A DNA stretch of 21,277 nt from UBA1038 sp964480995. GTDB lineage: Bacteria; Bacillota; Clostridia; Christensenellales; Aristaeellaceae. The stretch is from assembly GCA_964480995.1 (NCBI GenBank), contig CAYZRZ010000018.1:1-21277 (forward strand), given 5' to 3'. Below the pieces are notes generated by a model. That model saw nothing but the letters and a program-made list of their open reading frames with translations, had not been told where the DNA came from and searched no databases. The translations under genes were made by a program, and so were the position numbers. Shown here piece by piece: positions 1-7,633 of this stretch; the stretch's first letter is position 1, and every line of letters starts with the position of its first letter.

Positions 1-34
1 GGTAAAGCGCTGCCTTGAGGGGCACAAGGCGGAA

Positions 35-37
35 TGA
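35..37 (+). other. In-frame TGA inside the PAS region of the sensor kinase
   Basis: Bases 2-34 and 38-46 stay in the kinase reading frame and give PAS-like residues on both sides of this stop. A one-base change to TGC or TGG would restore a continuous frame. Whether it is a mutation or an error in the sequence cannot be told from the window. Confidence 0.6.
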
Positions 38-46
38 ACGCTGCAG

Positions 47-829
47 TTGAAGGGCCGTACGTACCAGGTGCTCTTGAATCCTGTCTATCAGGATAAACTT
101 AACGGCTGCGTCGTGCTGTTTATCGACGTGACGGAGCGCCAGAGGGCCGAGCTGCAGCGCAAGGAGTTTTCCGCCAATGTGTCCCATGAGCTCAAGACCC
201 CGCTGACCACCATATCGGTGCTGTCGGAACTGATGGCAGACGGAAAGGTGCCGCCTGAGGACATCCGGCCCTTCGCGGGGAGAGTGAAGCAGCAGTCCGA
301 CCGCCTGGTCAACATTGTCAACGACATCATCAGGCTGTCCGCCTTTGATGAGGGCAAGGCCGAAGGCCGCATGGAGCCTGTGAATATCCTCGGGCTGTGC
401 GAAGGTGTCGCGGACAGCCTGCGGGAGAAGGCTGCCCAGCGCGGGGTCAGCCTGAGGGTTGAGGGCAAGGATGGCTTGACGCTGCTTGGCAGCAAGGGTA
501 TGCTTGATGAGATGGTATACAACCTGGCGGACAACGCCGTCAAGTATAACAGGGAGGGCGGCAGCGTGACGATCAGCTTTGAGCGGCAAGGGAATGACTG
601 CCTGATCCGCGTGAGGGATACCGGCATAGGCATCGCCCCCATGCATCTGGGGCATATCTTTGAACGCTTTTACAGGGCGGACAAGAGCCGTTCCAAAAAG
701 ACGGGCGGTACCGGGCTGGGCCTGTCCATCGTCAAGCATGTGGCGGAGTATCATGGCGGCCGGGTTGAGGTGGAGAGCACGGAGGGCGAAGGCAGTCTGT
801 TCACCTGCTGCCTGCCCATCAGATTATAG
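47..829 (+). CDS. PhoR-like sensor histidine kinase, C-terminal part (frame interrupted upstream)
   Basis: This is the catalytic half of a membrane-type two-component sensor kinase of the PhoR/WalK kind. It autophosphorylates a histidine and passes the phosphate to a response regulator, probably encoded before the window. Visible in order: the tail of a PAS domain (residues 1-30, ending IDVTERQ), the H-box VSHELKTPL with His47, the N-box DNAVKYN, the G1 box DTGIGI and the G2 box GGTGLGLSIV. The frame continues upstream to base 2 as VKRCLEGHKAE, then a TGA at 35-37, then TLQL before the TTG at 47. That upstream stretch reads like genuine PAS sequence, so the gene was probably longer and is cut by a nonsense codon or a sequence error. 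The TTG start at 47 is only the best available restart and lacks a well-placed ribosome site. The EamA gene follows after 14 bases. Confidence 0.85.
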   Translation: MKGRTYQVLLNPVYQDKLNGCVVLFIDVTERQRAELQRKEFSANVSHELKTPLTTISVLSELMADGKVPPEDIRPFAGRVKQQSDRLVNIVNDIIRLSAFDEGKAEGRMEPVNILGLCEGVADSLREKAAQRGVSLRVEGKDGLTLLGSKGMLDEMVYNLADNAVKYNREGGSVTISFERQGNDCLIRVRDTGIGIAPMHLGHIFERFYRADKSRSKKTGGTGLGLSIVKHVAEYHGGRVEVESTEGEGSLFTCCLPIRL

Positions 830-843
830 AATGAGGGAATCAT

Positions 844-1257
844 ATGTGGCTGGTATACGCGCTGCTGTCGGCATTGTTTGCCGCGATGACCTCGCTGCTT
901 GCGAAGATCGGCATCAATGATGTCAACTCCAATCTGGCGACCGCTATCCGAACCACGGTGGTACTGGTCATGGCCTGGGGCATTGTACTGCTGACCGGCA
1001 AACAGCACGGCATTGAGGATATCACGCGGCGCAGCTGGACATTTTTGATCCTGTCCGGCCTGGCGACGGGGTTGTCCTGGCTGTTTTATTATAAGGCGCT
1101 GCAGATGGGGAAGGTGTCACAGGTGGTGCCGGCGGATAAGCTCAGCGTGGTCATCAGCATTGTTCTGGCCTTTGTGATCCTGGGGGAGGAGCTGACGCTC
1201 AAGTCTATTCTCGGCGGCATCCTGATCACCGCGGGTACCCTGGTTCTGGTGCTTTAG
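844..1257 (+). CDS. EamA/DMT-family membrane protein, single-domain (COG2510-like)
   Basis: A 137-residue integral membrane protein with about five hydrophobic segments (roughly residues 3-22, 33-52, 66-84, 102-120 and 122-137). It resembles one EamA half of a drug/metabolite transporter, including the typical ALQMGKVSQVVPADKLS stretch and LGEELT before the last helix. Usual DMT exporters carry two such domains in about 300 residues; this is the known short form, which presumably works as a dimer. The substrate cannot be inferred. The ATG is preceded by GAGGGAA at good spacing, 14 bases after the kinase stop, so the two genes are probably co-transcribed. A long hairpin follows at 1284-1316. 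Confidence 0.85.
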   Translation: MWLVYALLSALFAAMTSLLAKIGINDVNSNLATAIRTTVVLVMAWGIVLLTGKQHGIEDITRRSWTFLILSGLATGLSWLFYYKALQMGKVSQVVPADKLSVVISIVLAFVILGEELTLKSILGGILITAGTLVLVL

Positions 1258-1283
1258 CCTCGGACGGCTTAACCAAATTATAC

Positions 1284-1316
1284 AAGCGTCTGGTGAAGTG
1301 AATTTATCAGACGCTT
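1284..1316 (+). terminator. Hairpin after the EamA gene, probable terminator with poor U-tract
   Basis: Arms 1284-1297 and 1303-1316 can form a 14-bp stem with two G-U pairs and a GTGAA loop. The outer nine pairs (AAGCGTCTG with CAGACGCTT) are perfect. The tail is CCTTACTATA, not a run of T, so termination may be incomplete. Confidence 0.5.
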
Positions 1317-1353
1317 CCTTACTATATACGCAATTTCTGCCCCTGTTTCGTGC

Positions 1354-1382
1354 TTCACTTTTTGACCATTTTGTGGTATTAT
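1354..1382 (+). promoter_or_regulatory. Probable sigma-A promoter of gyrB with a flanking dyad
   Basis: TTCACT (1354-1359), a 17-base spacer, then TATTAT (1377-1382). The -35 is weak (4/6). A 7-bp inverted repeat, TGACCAT at 1363-1369 and ATGGTCA at 1381-1387, overlaps the spacer and the -10 region. The leader from the start site to gyrB is about 40 bases. Confidence 0.5.
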
Positions 1383-1430
1383 GGTCAGTGTGATAAGCGC
1401 GCTGTTTCAGCGTAGAAAACGAGGGAAACA

Positions 1431-3401
1431 ATGACCGAACACAAAGAAAGTATGAGCGCGATGGCAACCCATGTCAACGCTCATTACGATGAAAACCAGA
1501 TACAGGTGCTGGAAGGACTGGAGGCCGTGCGCAAGCGGCCCGGCATGTACATCGGCTCCACCGATGTCAACGGCCTGCACCACTGCGTATATGAGATCGT
1601 AGATAATTCCATTGACGAGGCGCTGGCCGGCTACTGCACGCAGGTAGAGGTCCGCTTGATGAAGGATGGTTCAGTCGAGGTGAAGGATGACGGCCGCGGC
1701 TTCCCGGTGGGACTGCACCCCAAGCTGAAGCGGCCCGCGGTCGAGGTCTGCCTGACCGTTCTGCATGCCGGCGGCAAGTTCGGCGGCGAAGGCTATAAAG
1801 TGTCCGGCGGCCTGCACGGCGTAGGCGCCTCAGTCGTCAATGCCCTGTCCAGCCACTTTATGGTGACGGTGTATCAGGACGGCAGGATCTATCAGCAGGA
1901 ATATAACCGCGGCAAGGTGGAATACGATCTGAAAGTCGTCGGCGAGACGGACCGGACAGGGACCACCATCCGCTTCTGGCCGGATATCAAGTCTGCCGAA
2001 AATCCTGACGGCGTGTTTGAGGAAGAGACGGAGTTCCGCTTTGATACCCTGCGCGTGCGCATGCGGGAGATGGCTTTCCTGAACAGGGGCATCCGCATCA
2101 TCATCCGTGATGAGCGCGGGGACGCGCCGGATGAACGCGTCTACCACTTTGAGGGCGGCATTGCCGAGTTTGTCAAGTATATCAATAAAAACAAGGAAGT
2201 GCTCTTCCCTGAACCCATCTACATCGAAGGCCTCAAGCAGGATGTGTCGGTGGAGGTGGCGATGCAGTATAACGATACCTACTCTGAAAACATCTTTGCC
2301 TTCGCCAACAACATTCACACGCCTGAGGGCGGCACTCACCTGCAGGGATTTTCAGCGGCGCTCACCCGATGCATCAATGATTACGGCCGACGCTACAAGT
2401 TCTTAAAAGAAGCGGACGTCAACCTGAAAAGCGAGGATGTGCGCGAGAGCATCGCGGCGGTCATCTCTGTGAAGCTGAAGGAGCCGCAGTTCGAAGGGCA
2501 AACAAAATCAAAGCTCGGCAACAGTGTCGTGCGCGGCATTGTGGACAGCCTCGTCAGCGAGGGGCTGAGTGCCTTTCTGGAAGAGAACCCGAGTGTCGGA
2601 CGCGCCATCCTTGACCGCTGCCTGGGCGCCGCCCGCGCCCGCGAGGCAGCCCGAAAGGCGCGTGAGCTGACCCGTCGCAAGACAGTGCTCGAATCCGCTT
2701 CCCTGCCCGGCAAGCTGGCCGATTGCTCGGAGAGGGACCCCGCCAAGTGCGAAATTTTCATCGTCGAGGGCGATTCAGCCGGCGGCAGTGCCAAAACCGG
2801 GCGTGACAGGCACTTTCAGGCCATCATGCCCTTGCGCGGCAAGATATTGAATGTCGAAAAGACCCGCATCGACAAAGCCCTGCTTAACGCCGAAATCAAA
2901 AACATGATCACGGCTTTCGGCTGCGGCTTTGGCGATGAGTTTGACTTGGCCAAGCTGCGGTATCACCGCATCGTCTGCATGACGGACGCCGATGTCGACG
3001 GAGCCCATATCCGTATCCTGATGCTTACTTTTTTCTACCGTTACATGCGTCCTTTGATCGATAACGGCTTCGTCTATATTGCCATGCCGCCGCTGTACAA
3101 GGTGACCAAGGGCAAACAGGAGCATTATGTCTACGATGACAAAGAACTGCAGGCATTGCTTGACCGTATCGGCCGCGACCCCAAGCCTGAGATCCAGCGC
3201 TACAAAGGCCTTGGCGAGATGAGCGCCGAGCAGCTGTGGACCACGACGATGAACCCTGAGACCCGCACCATGAAGCAGGTGACGGCGCACGATGCCATCG
3301 CGGCGGACGAGGCCATGACCCTCCTGATGGGTGATCAGGTTGAGCCCAGGCGTGAGTTTATTGAACAGAATTACGACCTGGTCAGAGACCTTGACGTGTA
3401 A
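1431..3401 (+). CDS. gyrB: DNA gyrase subunit B
   Basis: ATPase subunit of the A2B2 gyrase, which introduces negative supercoils. The N-terminal GHKL ATPase shows LEGLEAVRKRPGMYIGS (28-43), the catalytic Glu55 in YEIVDNSIDEA, the DDGRGFP loop (86-92) and the GGLHGVG loop (126-132). The transducer domain follows, then the TOPRIM domain with Glu446 in VEGDSAGGSA and the metal-binding aspartates 519, 521 and 523 in MTDADVDGAH, then the C-terminal YKGLGEM block. The 656-residue length is normal for Gram-positive GyrB. The sequences GRDRHFQAIMPLRGKILNVEK and the adjacent gyrA argue for GyrB rather than ParE. The ATG at 1431 has GAGGG five bases upstream; Met8 and Met11 are possible alternative starts. 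It is followed after 17 bases by gyrA. Confidence 0.97.
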   Translation: MTEHKESMSAMATHVNAHYDENQIQVLEGLEAVRKRPGMYIGSTDVNGLHHCVYEIVDNSIDEALAGYCTQVEVRLMKDGSVEVKDDGRGFPVGLHPKLKRPAVEVCLTVLHAGGKFGGEGYKVSGGLHGVGASVVNALSSHFMVTVYQDGRIYQQEYNRGKVEYDLKVVGETDRTGTTIRFWPDIKSAENPDGVFEEETEFRFDTLRVRMREMAFLNRGIRIIIRDERGDAPDERVYHFEGGIAEFVKYINKNKEVLFPEPIYIEGLKQDVSVEVAMQYNDTYSENIFAFANNIHTPEGGTHLQGFSAALTRCINDYGRRYKFLKEADVNLKSEDVRESIAAVISVKLKEPQFEGQTKSKLGNSVVRGIVDSLVSEGLSAFLEENPSVGRAILDRCLGAARAREAARKARELTRRKTVLESASLPGKLADCSERDPAKCEIFIVEGDSAGGSAKTGRDRHFQAIMPLRGKILNVEKTRIDKALLNAEIKNMITAFGCGFGDEFDLAKLRYHRIVCMTDADVDGAHIRILMLTFFYRYMRPLIDNGFVYIAMPPLYKVTKGKQEHYVYDDKELQALLDRIGRDPKPEIQRYKGLGEMSAEQLWTTTMNPETRTMKQVTAHDAIAADEAMTLLMGDQVEPRREFIEQNYDLVRDLDV

Positions 3402-3418
3402 GCGGAGGAGGGGTAGAA

Positions 3419-5992
3419 ATGAGCGATATTAAAGACAGGCTGCTTCCGGCGGATCTGGAAAACGAGCTGAAAACATCCTTTATCTCGTACGCGATGGCGG
3501 TCATCATCAACCGCGCATTGCCCGATGTGCGCGACGGGCTCAAGCCTGTGCACCGCCGCATCCTCTATGCCATGAACGAACTGGGCATGACCAGCGACAA
3601 GCCCTACCGCAAGAGCGCCCGTATCGTCGGCGAAGTGCTGGGCAAGTACCACCCGCATGGCGACAGCAGCGTGTATGACGCGATGGTACGCCTGGCGCAG
3701 GACTTCTCCACCCGCTCGCTCTTGGTCGAGGGGCAGGGCAACTTCGGTTCGGTAGACGGCGACGGCGCGGCCGCGATGCGTTATACGGAGGCCAGGCTGT
3801 CCAAGCTGTCAGGCTACCTGATCGGCGAGATCGATAAGGATACGGTGGATTTCTACCCCAACTTTGACGAAACGCTGATGCAGCCCTCCGTCCTGCCCGC
3901 GCGCTACCCAAACCTGCTGATCAACGGCTCCAGCGGCATTGCTGTGGGCATGGCGACCAACATACCCCCGCACAACCTGGGCGAGGTGATCGACGGGGTC
4001 GTGGCCATGATCGACAACCCCGAGCTGTCGATGGATGAGCTGATGGAGTATATCAAGGGGCCTGACTTTCCCACCGGCGGTGTGATCCTGGGACGCAGCG
4101 GCATCCGGGAAGCGTATTACACAGGCCGCGGGCGCATCGTCACCCGCGCCAAGTCAGAGATAGAGACCATGGCAAACGGACGCGACCGTATCATCGTGTC
4201 GGAAATACCCTACGCGGTTAATAAGGCGAAGCTGATCACCAAGATCGCCGAGCTGGTGCATGAAAAGCGCATCGACGGAATCAGTGACCTGCGCGATGAA
4301 TCGGACCGCAACGGCATGCGCATCGTCATCGAGCTGAAAAAAGACGCGCAGCCTACTGTTGTACTCAGCTACCTCTATAAACATACCCAGATGCAGGAGA
4401 CCTTTGGGGCCATCATGCTGGCGCTGGTGAACGGCCAGCCCCGCGTGCTGAGCCTCAAGGAGATGCTGTACTACTATATTGAACACCAGAAGGATGTGGT
4501 GACACGCCGGACCCGCTATGATTTGAACAAGGCCAAGGCCCGCTCCCACATCCTGGAGGGTTTACTTAAGGCGCTGCTCAACATCGACGAGGTGGTGCGC
4601 CTGATCCGCACCTCTAAGGATACCCCGACCGCCAAGGTCCGCTTGATTGAGCGCTTTGATTTTTCTGACGTCCAGTCCCAAGCCATTCTGGATATGCGCC
4701 TGGCGAGGCTGACCAACCTGGAGGCTGACAGGCTGCAGGCTGAGTTTGATGAGCTGCAAAAGACGATCGCCTACCTGGAGAGTATCCTGGCGGATGAAAA
4801 GCTCTTGATGAGCGTCATCAAGGAAGAGCTCCTGGCGGTCCGCGCCAAGCACGCGGACGACCGCCGCACCGAGATCAGCCTGGTCGAAGGCGAGATTGAT
4901 ATCGAGGATCTGATCCCCGTGGATGACATGGTGGTTACCATGACGCACTTTGGTTATGTTAAGCGCCTCAGCCAGTCCACCTACCGTTCTCAAAACAGGG
5001 GCGGCAAGGGCGTGGCGGCGCTGACCACGAGGGAAGAGGACTTTGTTGAAAAGCTTTATGTGGTCAACAGCCACAGCGATATGCTGTTCTTCACCAACAA
5101 GGGCCGCGTGTACGGGCTGAAGTGCTACGAGATCCCCGAGTCAGGCCGCACGGCCAAGGGGACGGCTATTGTGAACCTCCTGCAGCTGCAGGGCGGCGAG
5201 AAGGTGACAATGATGCTGCCGGTGCCCGATCGCGAAAGCGACGACTACCTCATGCTTGCTACCAAAAATGGACTGGTCAAGAAGACCTCTCTGCAGGAGT
5301 TCAAAAACCTCAGGCGAAGCGGCTTGATCGCCCTGACCCTGCAGGATGAAGATGAGCTGATCGGCGTGCAGCTAACACGCGGCGATGAGGAGATCATGAT
5401 GGCCAGCCGCCTGGGCAAGTCTATCCGCTTCAGTGAAAAGACTATCCGGGCTACGGGCCGCGGTTCTCAGGGCATACGCAGCATGAGGCTGTCGGGCAAG
5501 GACGAGCTGGTGGCCATGAGTCTGGTGGAGGAGGGCAAGCAGGTGCTTTGCATCACGGAGCTGGGCTATGGAAAGCGTACAGATGCCGATGAGTATCGTG
5601 AGCAGGGCCGCGCGGGCAAGGGCATCGCGGTGATGAATCTGACTGATAAAACAGGCGTTCTGGCCGCAATGCTGATGGTCAGCCCGGGGGATCAGCTGAT
5701 GATCATCACCGATGACGGCACGATCATCCGCACCAGGGTGGAGGATATCCGCCAGACAGGACGCGTCACGCAGGGCGTGCGCATGATGCGGGTGGCTGAG
5801 GGGAGCCGCATCGTGGATGTGGACATAGCGGCACCCGAGGTCGATGAAGATATTGAGGAATCCGAGGCCGGCGAGGAAATAGAGGCATTCGAGGCCGATG
5901 GGAATATCGCGCCGGCCGCTGACACGCGAACAGCGCCCGAAGGCGGGGAGCCGGAGCAGCCCGCGGCTGACGGGGATGATACCCAAATATAA
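3419..5992 (+). CDS. gyrA: DNA gyrase subunit A
   Basis: Breakage-reunion subunit of gyrase. The winged-helix and tower domains come first, with the quinolone-determining segment HPHGDSSVYDA (79-88) and the catalytic Tyr122 in MRYTEARL. Residues 83 (Ser) and 87 (Asp) match the usual quinolone-sensitive state. The C-terminal beta-pinwheel has the GyrA box QNRGGKG at 525-531, which marks true gyrase rather than topoisomerase IV. The last ~55 residues form a low-complexity acidic tail rich in Glu, Asp, Ala and Pro, a variable part of the family. The length of 857 is normal. The gene is preceded by a strong GGAGGAGG and lies 17 bases behind gyrB, so the subunits are co-expressed. Confidence 0.97.
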   Translation: MSDIKDRLLPADLENELKTSFISYAMAVIINRALPDVRDGLKPVHRRILYAMNELGMTSDKPYRKSARIVGEVLGKYHPHGDSSVYDAMVRLAQDFSTRSLLVEGQGNFGSVDGDGAAAMRYTEARLSKLSGYLIGEIDKDTVDFYPNFDETLMQPSVLPARYPNLLINGSSGIAVGMATNIPPHNLGEVIDGVVAMIDNPELSMDELMEYIKGPDFPTGGVILGRSGIREAYYTGRGRIVTRAKSEIETMANGRDRIIVSEIPYAVNKAKLITKIAELVHEKRIDGISDLRDESDRNGMRIVIELKKDAQPTVVLSYLYKHTQMQETFGAIMLALVNGQPRVLSLKEMLYYYIEHQKDVVTRRTRYDLNKAKARSHILEGLLKALLNIDEVVRLIRTSKDTPTAKVRLIERFDFSDVQSQAILDMRLARLTNLEADRLQAEFDELQKTIAYLESILADEKLLMSVIKEELLAVRAKHADDRRTEISLVEGEIDIEDLIPVDDMVVTMTHFGYVKRLSQSTYRSQNRGGKGVAALTTREEDFVEKLYVVNSHSDMLFFTNKGRVYGLKCYEIPESGRTAKGTAIVNLLQLQGGEKVTMMLPVPDRESDDYLMLATKNGLVKKTSLQEFKNLRRSGLIALTLQDEDELIGVQLTRGDEEIMMASRLGKSIRFSEKTIRATGRGSQGIRSMRLSGKDELVAMSLVEEGKQVLCITELGYGKRTDADEYREQGRAGKGIAVMNLTDKTGVLAAMLMVSPGDQLMIITDDGTIIRTRVEDIRQTGRVTQGVRMMRVAEGSRIVDVDIAAPEVDEDIEESEAGEEIEAFEADGNIAPAADTRTAPEGGEPEQPAADGDDTQI

Positions 5993-6003
5993 AGCATAAA
6001 GCG

Positions 6004-6028
6004 CAGGGGGAGGATGTTCCTTCCCCTG
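6004..6028 (+). other. Hairpin between gyrA and the yabM-like gene
   Basis: CAGGGGGAGG (6004-6013) pairs with CCTTCCCCTG (6019-6028) with one G-U pair around an ATGTT loop. There is no T-run behind it, so it is more likely a transcript-stability or processing element, or a weak attenuator, than a full terminator. Confidence 0.4.
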
Positions 6029-6045
6029 ACGCATAGCGGAGATAT

Positions 6046-7632
6046 ATGACCGAGCGACAAAAATCCCTTGCCGGAGGAATCAGTATTCTGGGTATCGCGG
6101 GCCTCATCTGCAAGGTGGTCGGCGTACTTTACCAAATCCCGCTGAACAACAACATCGGGCCGGAGGGCATGGGTGTATACAACCTCGTCTTCCCTACCTA
6201 CAATTTGCTGTTGTCCATTTCCACAGTCGGTATTCCGGTGGCTATCTCCCGCATGGTGGCACAGTACCTGGCGCAGGAAGACCCGCGCAATGCCCGGCGG
6301 GTGTTCAAAACCTCCCTGATCATTCTCAGCCTCTTTGGGGCGGCGGCCACAGCCTTCATGATGCTGTCATACCAAAGCCTGGGCCGGGCGACGGCGACGG
6401 CGGAAACCTCGCTTGGGTTCCTGGTCATCGCGCCTAGCCTGTTTCTGGTCAGCGTGATGAGCGCCTTCCGCGGCTTTATGCAGGGCAAGCGGCGCATGGT
6501 GCCGACAGCTATCTCGCAGTTGATCGAGCAGGTGGGCAAAGTATTCATCGCCCTGCCCTTCGCTGTTTTCGGCATGCGGCGCGGCGGCTACGCCATGGGC
6601 GCCGCGGGCGCGCTACTGGGCACCTCTGTGGCCGAGGCGGCAGCACTCGCCTACATGATGGGGGATTACTATATCCACCGCAAGGACATGCAGCGCCTGC
6701 CCCAGATTTCAGCCGAGGACGCGTCCACGGGGAGTCTGGCCCGGGAGATCACTTTGATCTCCATCCCCATCACCATCGGAGCCAGCATTGTGCCGCTGGC
6801 GGGGCTGGTGGACAGCTTTATGCTCAAGCGCATCATGCAGGGCTATATGGAAGAGACCCAGGCGCTGATAAGCTATGGCGTGTATTCCGGCCCGGTGATC
6901 TCCCTGATCAATGTGCCGACAGCGCTTGCGGCGGCTATCTCCGCCAATCTCGTGCCGGCTATTTCCCACGCGCTGACAAAAAAACGGCACGATAAGGTGG
7001 CACAGGAAGCGGCCACAGGCCTTCGCCTCGCATCCGTGGTTGGTTTTCCCTGCTCAATCGGCCTGAGCCTGCTCGCGGAGCCTGTTCTGTTTTTACTCTT
7101 TGGCCGCGGCGGCAAGTATACGGCGGAACAATTGCGGCTGGGCGCCAGGCTGCTTGAGATCAGCAGCTTGACCATCCTGTTTTTCATCCAGGTGCAGGCG
7201 ACCAGCGCTATCTTGCAGGCTCTGCGCCGCCAGCGCATCCCCATGTATACGCTGGCTTTGGGCGTAGCAGTCAAAATGGCGCTCAACTACAGCCTGGTTG
7301 CCATCCCTGCGGTTGGCATTCGAGGCGCGCCATATGCTTCGCTTTTATGCTACATTGTCAGTTTCGTTCCAAATCTTTATTATGTCAGAAAACACACTGA
7401 CATGAAGCTGAACCTGAGTGAGATAATGTGGCGGCCGATGATGGCCGCGGCCGTGATGGCCGCTGTGCTGATTCCCGTCAGATGGGGGTTCGGGGCCGCG
7501 CTCGGCCGCTCCTGGCTGTATATGCTGGCTTTGATTGCACTGTCCGGTCTCGTCTACTTTGCCGCCGCCTTGCGCCTGAAGGCCATCATGCCGCAGGATA
7601 TGCCGGGCTTTATCAGAAAGAGGATGAAATAG
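6046..7632 (+). CDS. yabM: SpoVB/YabM-type polysaccharide or lipid flippase (MOP superfamily)
   Basis: A 528-residue polytopic membrane protein with about 14 hydrophobic segments, the usual size and pattern for the SpoVB/MurJ branch of the MOP exporter superfamily. The N-terminal stretch GGISILGIAGLICKVVGVLYQIPL followed by IGPEGMGVYNLVFPTYN is characteristic of the SpoVB/YabM group. Members flip undecaprenyl-linked cell-wall precursors across the membrane, and some are sporulation-specific; the exact cargo here is unknown. The call YabM rests on the position directly before yabN, as in Bacillus subtilis. The gene lies 53 bases after gyrA with a hairpin between, and ends one base before the next start codon. 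No separate promoter is obvious, so transcription may come from gyrB. Confidence 0.85.
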   Translation: MTERQKSLAGGISILGIAGLICKVVGVLYQIPLNNNIGPEGMGVYNLVFPTYNLLLSISTVGIPVAISRMVAQYLAQEDPRNARRVFKTSLIILSLFGAAATAFMMLSYQSLGRATATAETSLGFLVIAPSLFLVSVMSAFRGFMQGKRRMVPTAISQLIEQVGKVFIALPFAVFGMRRGGYAMGAAGALLGTSVAEAAALAYMMGDYYIHRKDMQRLPQISAEDASTGSLAREITLISIPITIGASIVPLAGLVDSFMLKRIMQGYMEETQALISYGVYSGPVISLINVPTALAAAISANLVPAISHALTKKRHDKVAQEAATGLRLASVVGFPCSIGLSLLAEPVLFLLFGRGGKYTAEQLRLGARLLEISSLTILFFIQVQATSAILQALRRQRIPMYTLALGVAVKMALNYSLVAIPAVGIRGAPYASLLCYIVSFVPNLYYVRKHTDMKLNLSEIMWRPMMAAAVMAAVLIPVRWGFGAALGRSWLYMLALIALSGLVYFAAALRLKAIMPQDMPGFIRKRMK

Positions 7633-7633
7633 C

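Noticed and set aside
35..37. UGA read as selenocysteine in the sensor kinase
   Set aside because: No supporting stem-loop is evident right after the codon, and kinases of this type are not known selenoproteins.
3419..3700. Possible quinolone-resistance changes in gyrA
   Set aside because: Ser83 and Asp87 are the common sensitive residues.
4562..5074. Minus-strand open frame within gyrA
   Set aside because: It is a shadow of the coding strand; no recognisable domain and no promoter of its own.
5372..6034. Long minus-strand open frame opposite the gyrA 3' end
   Set aside because: It is a mirror of a GC-rich gene, with histidine-rich composition and no family resemblance.
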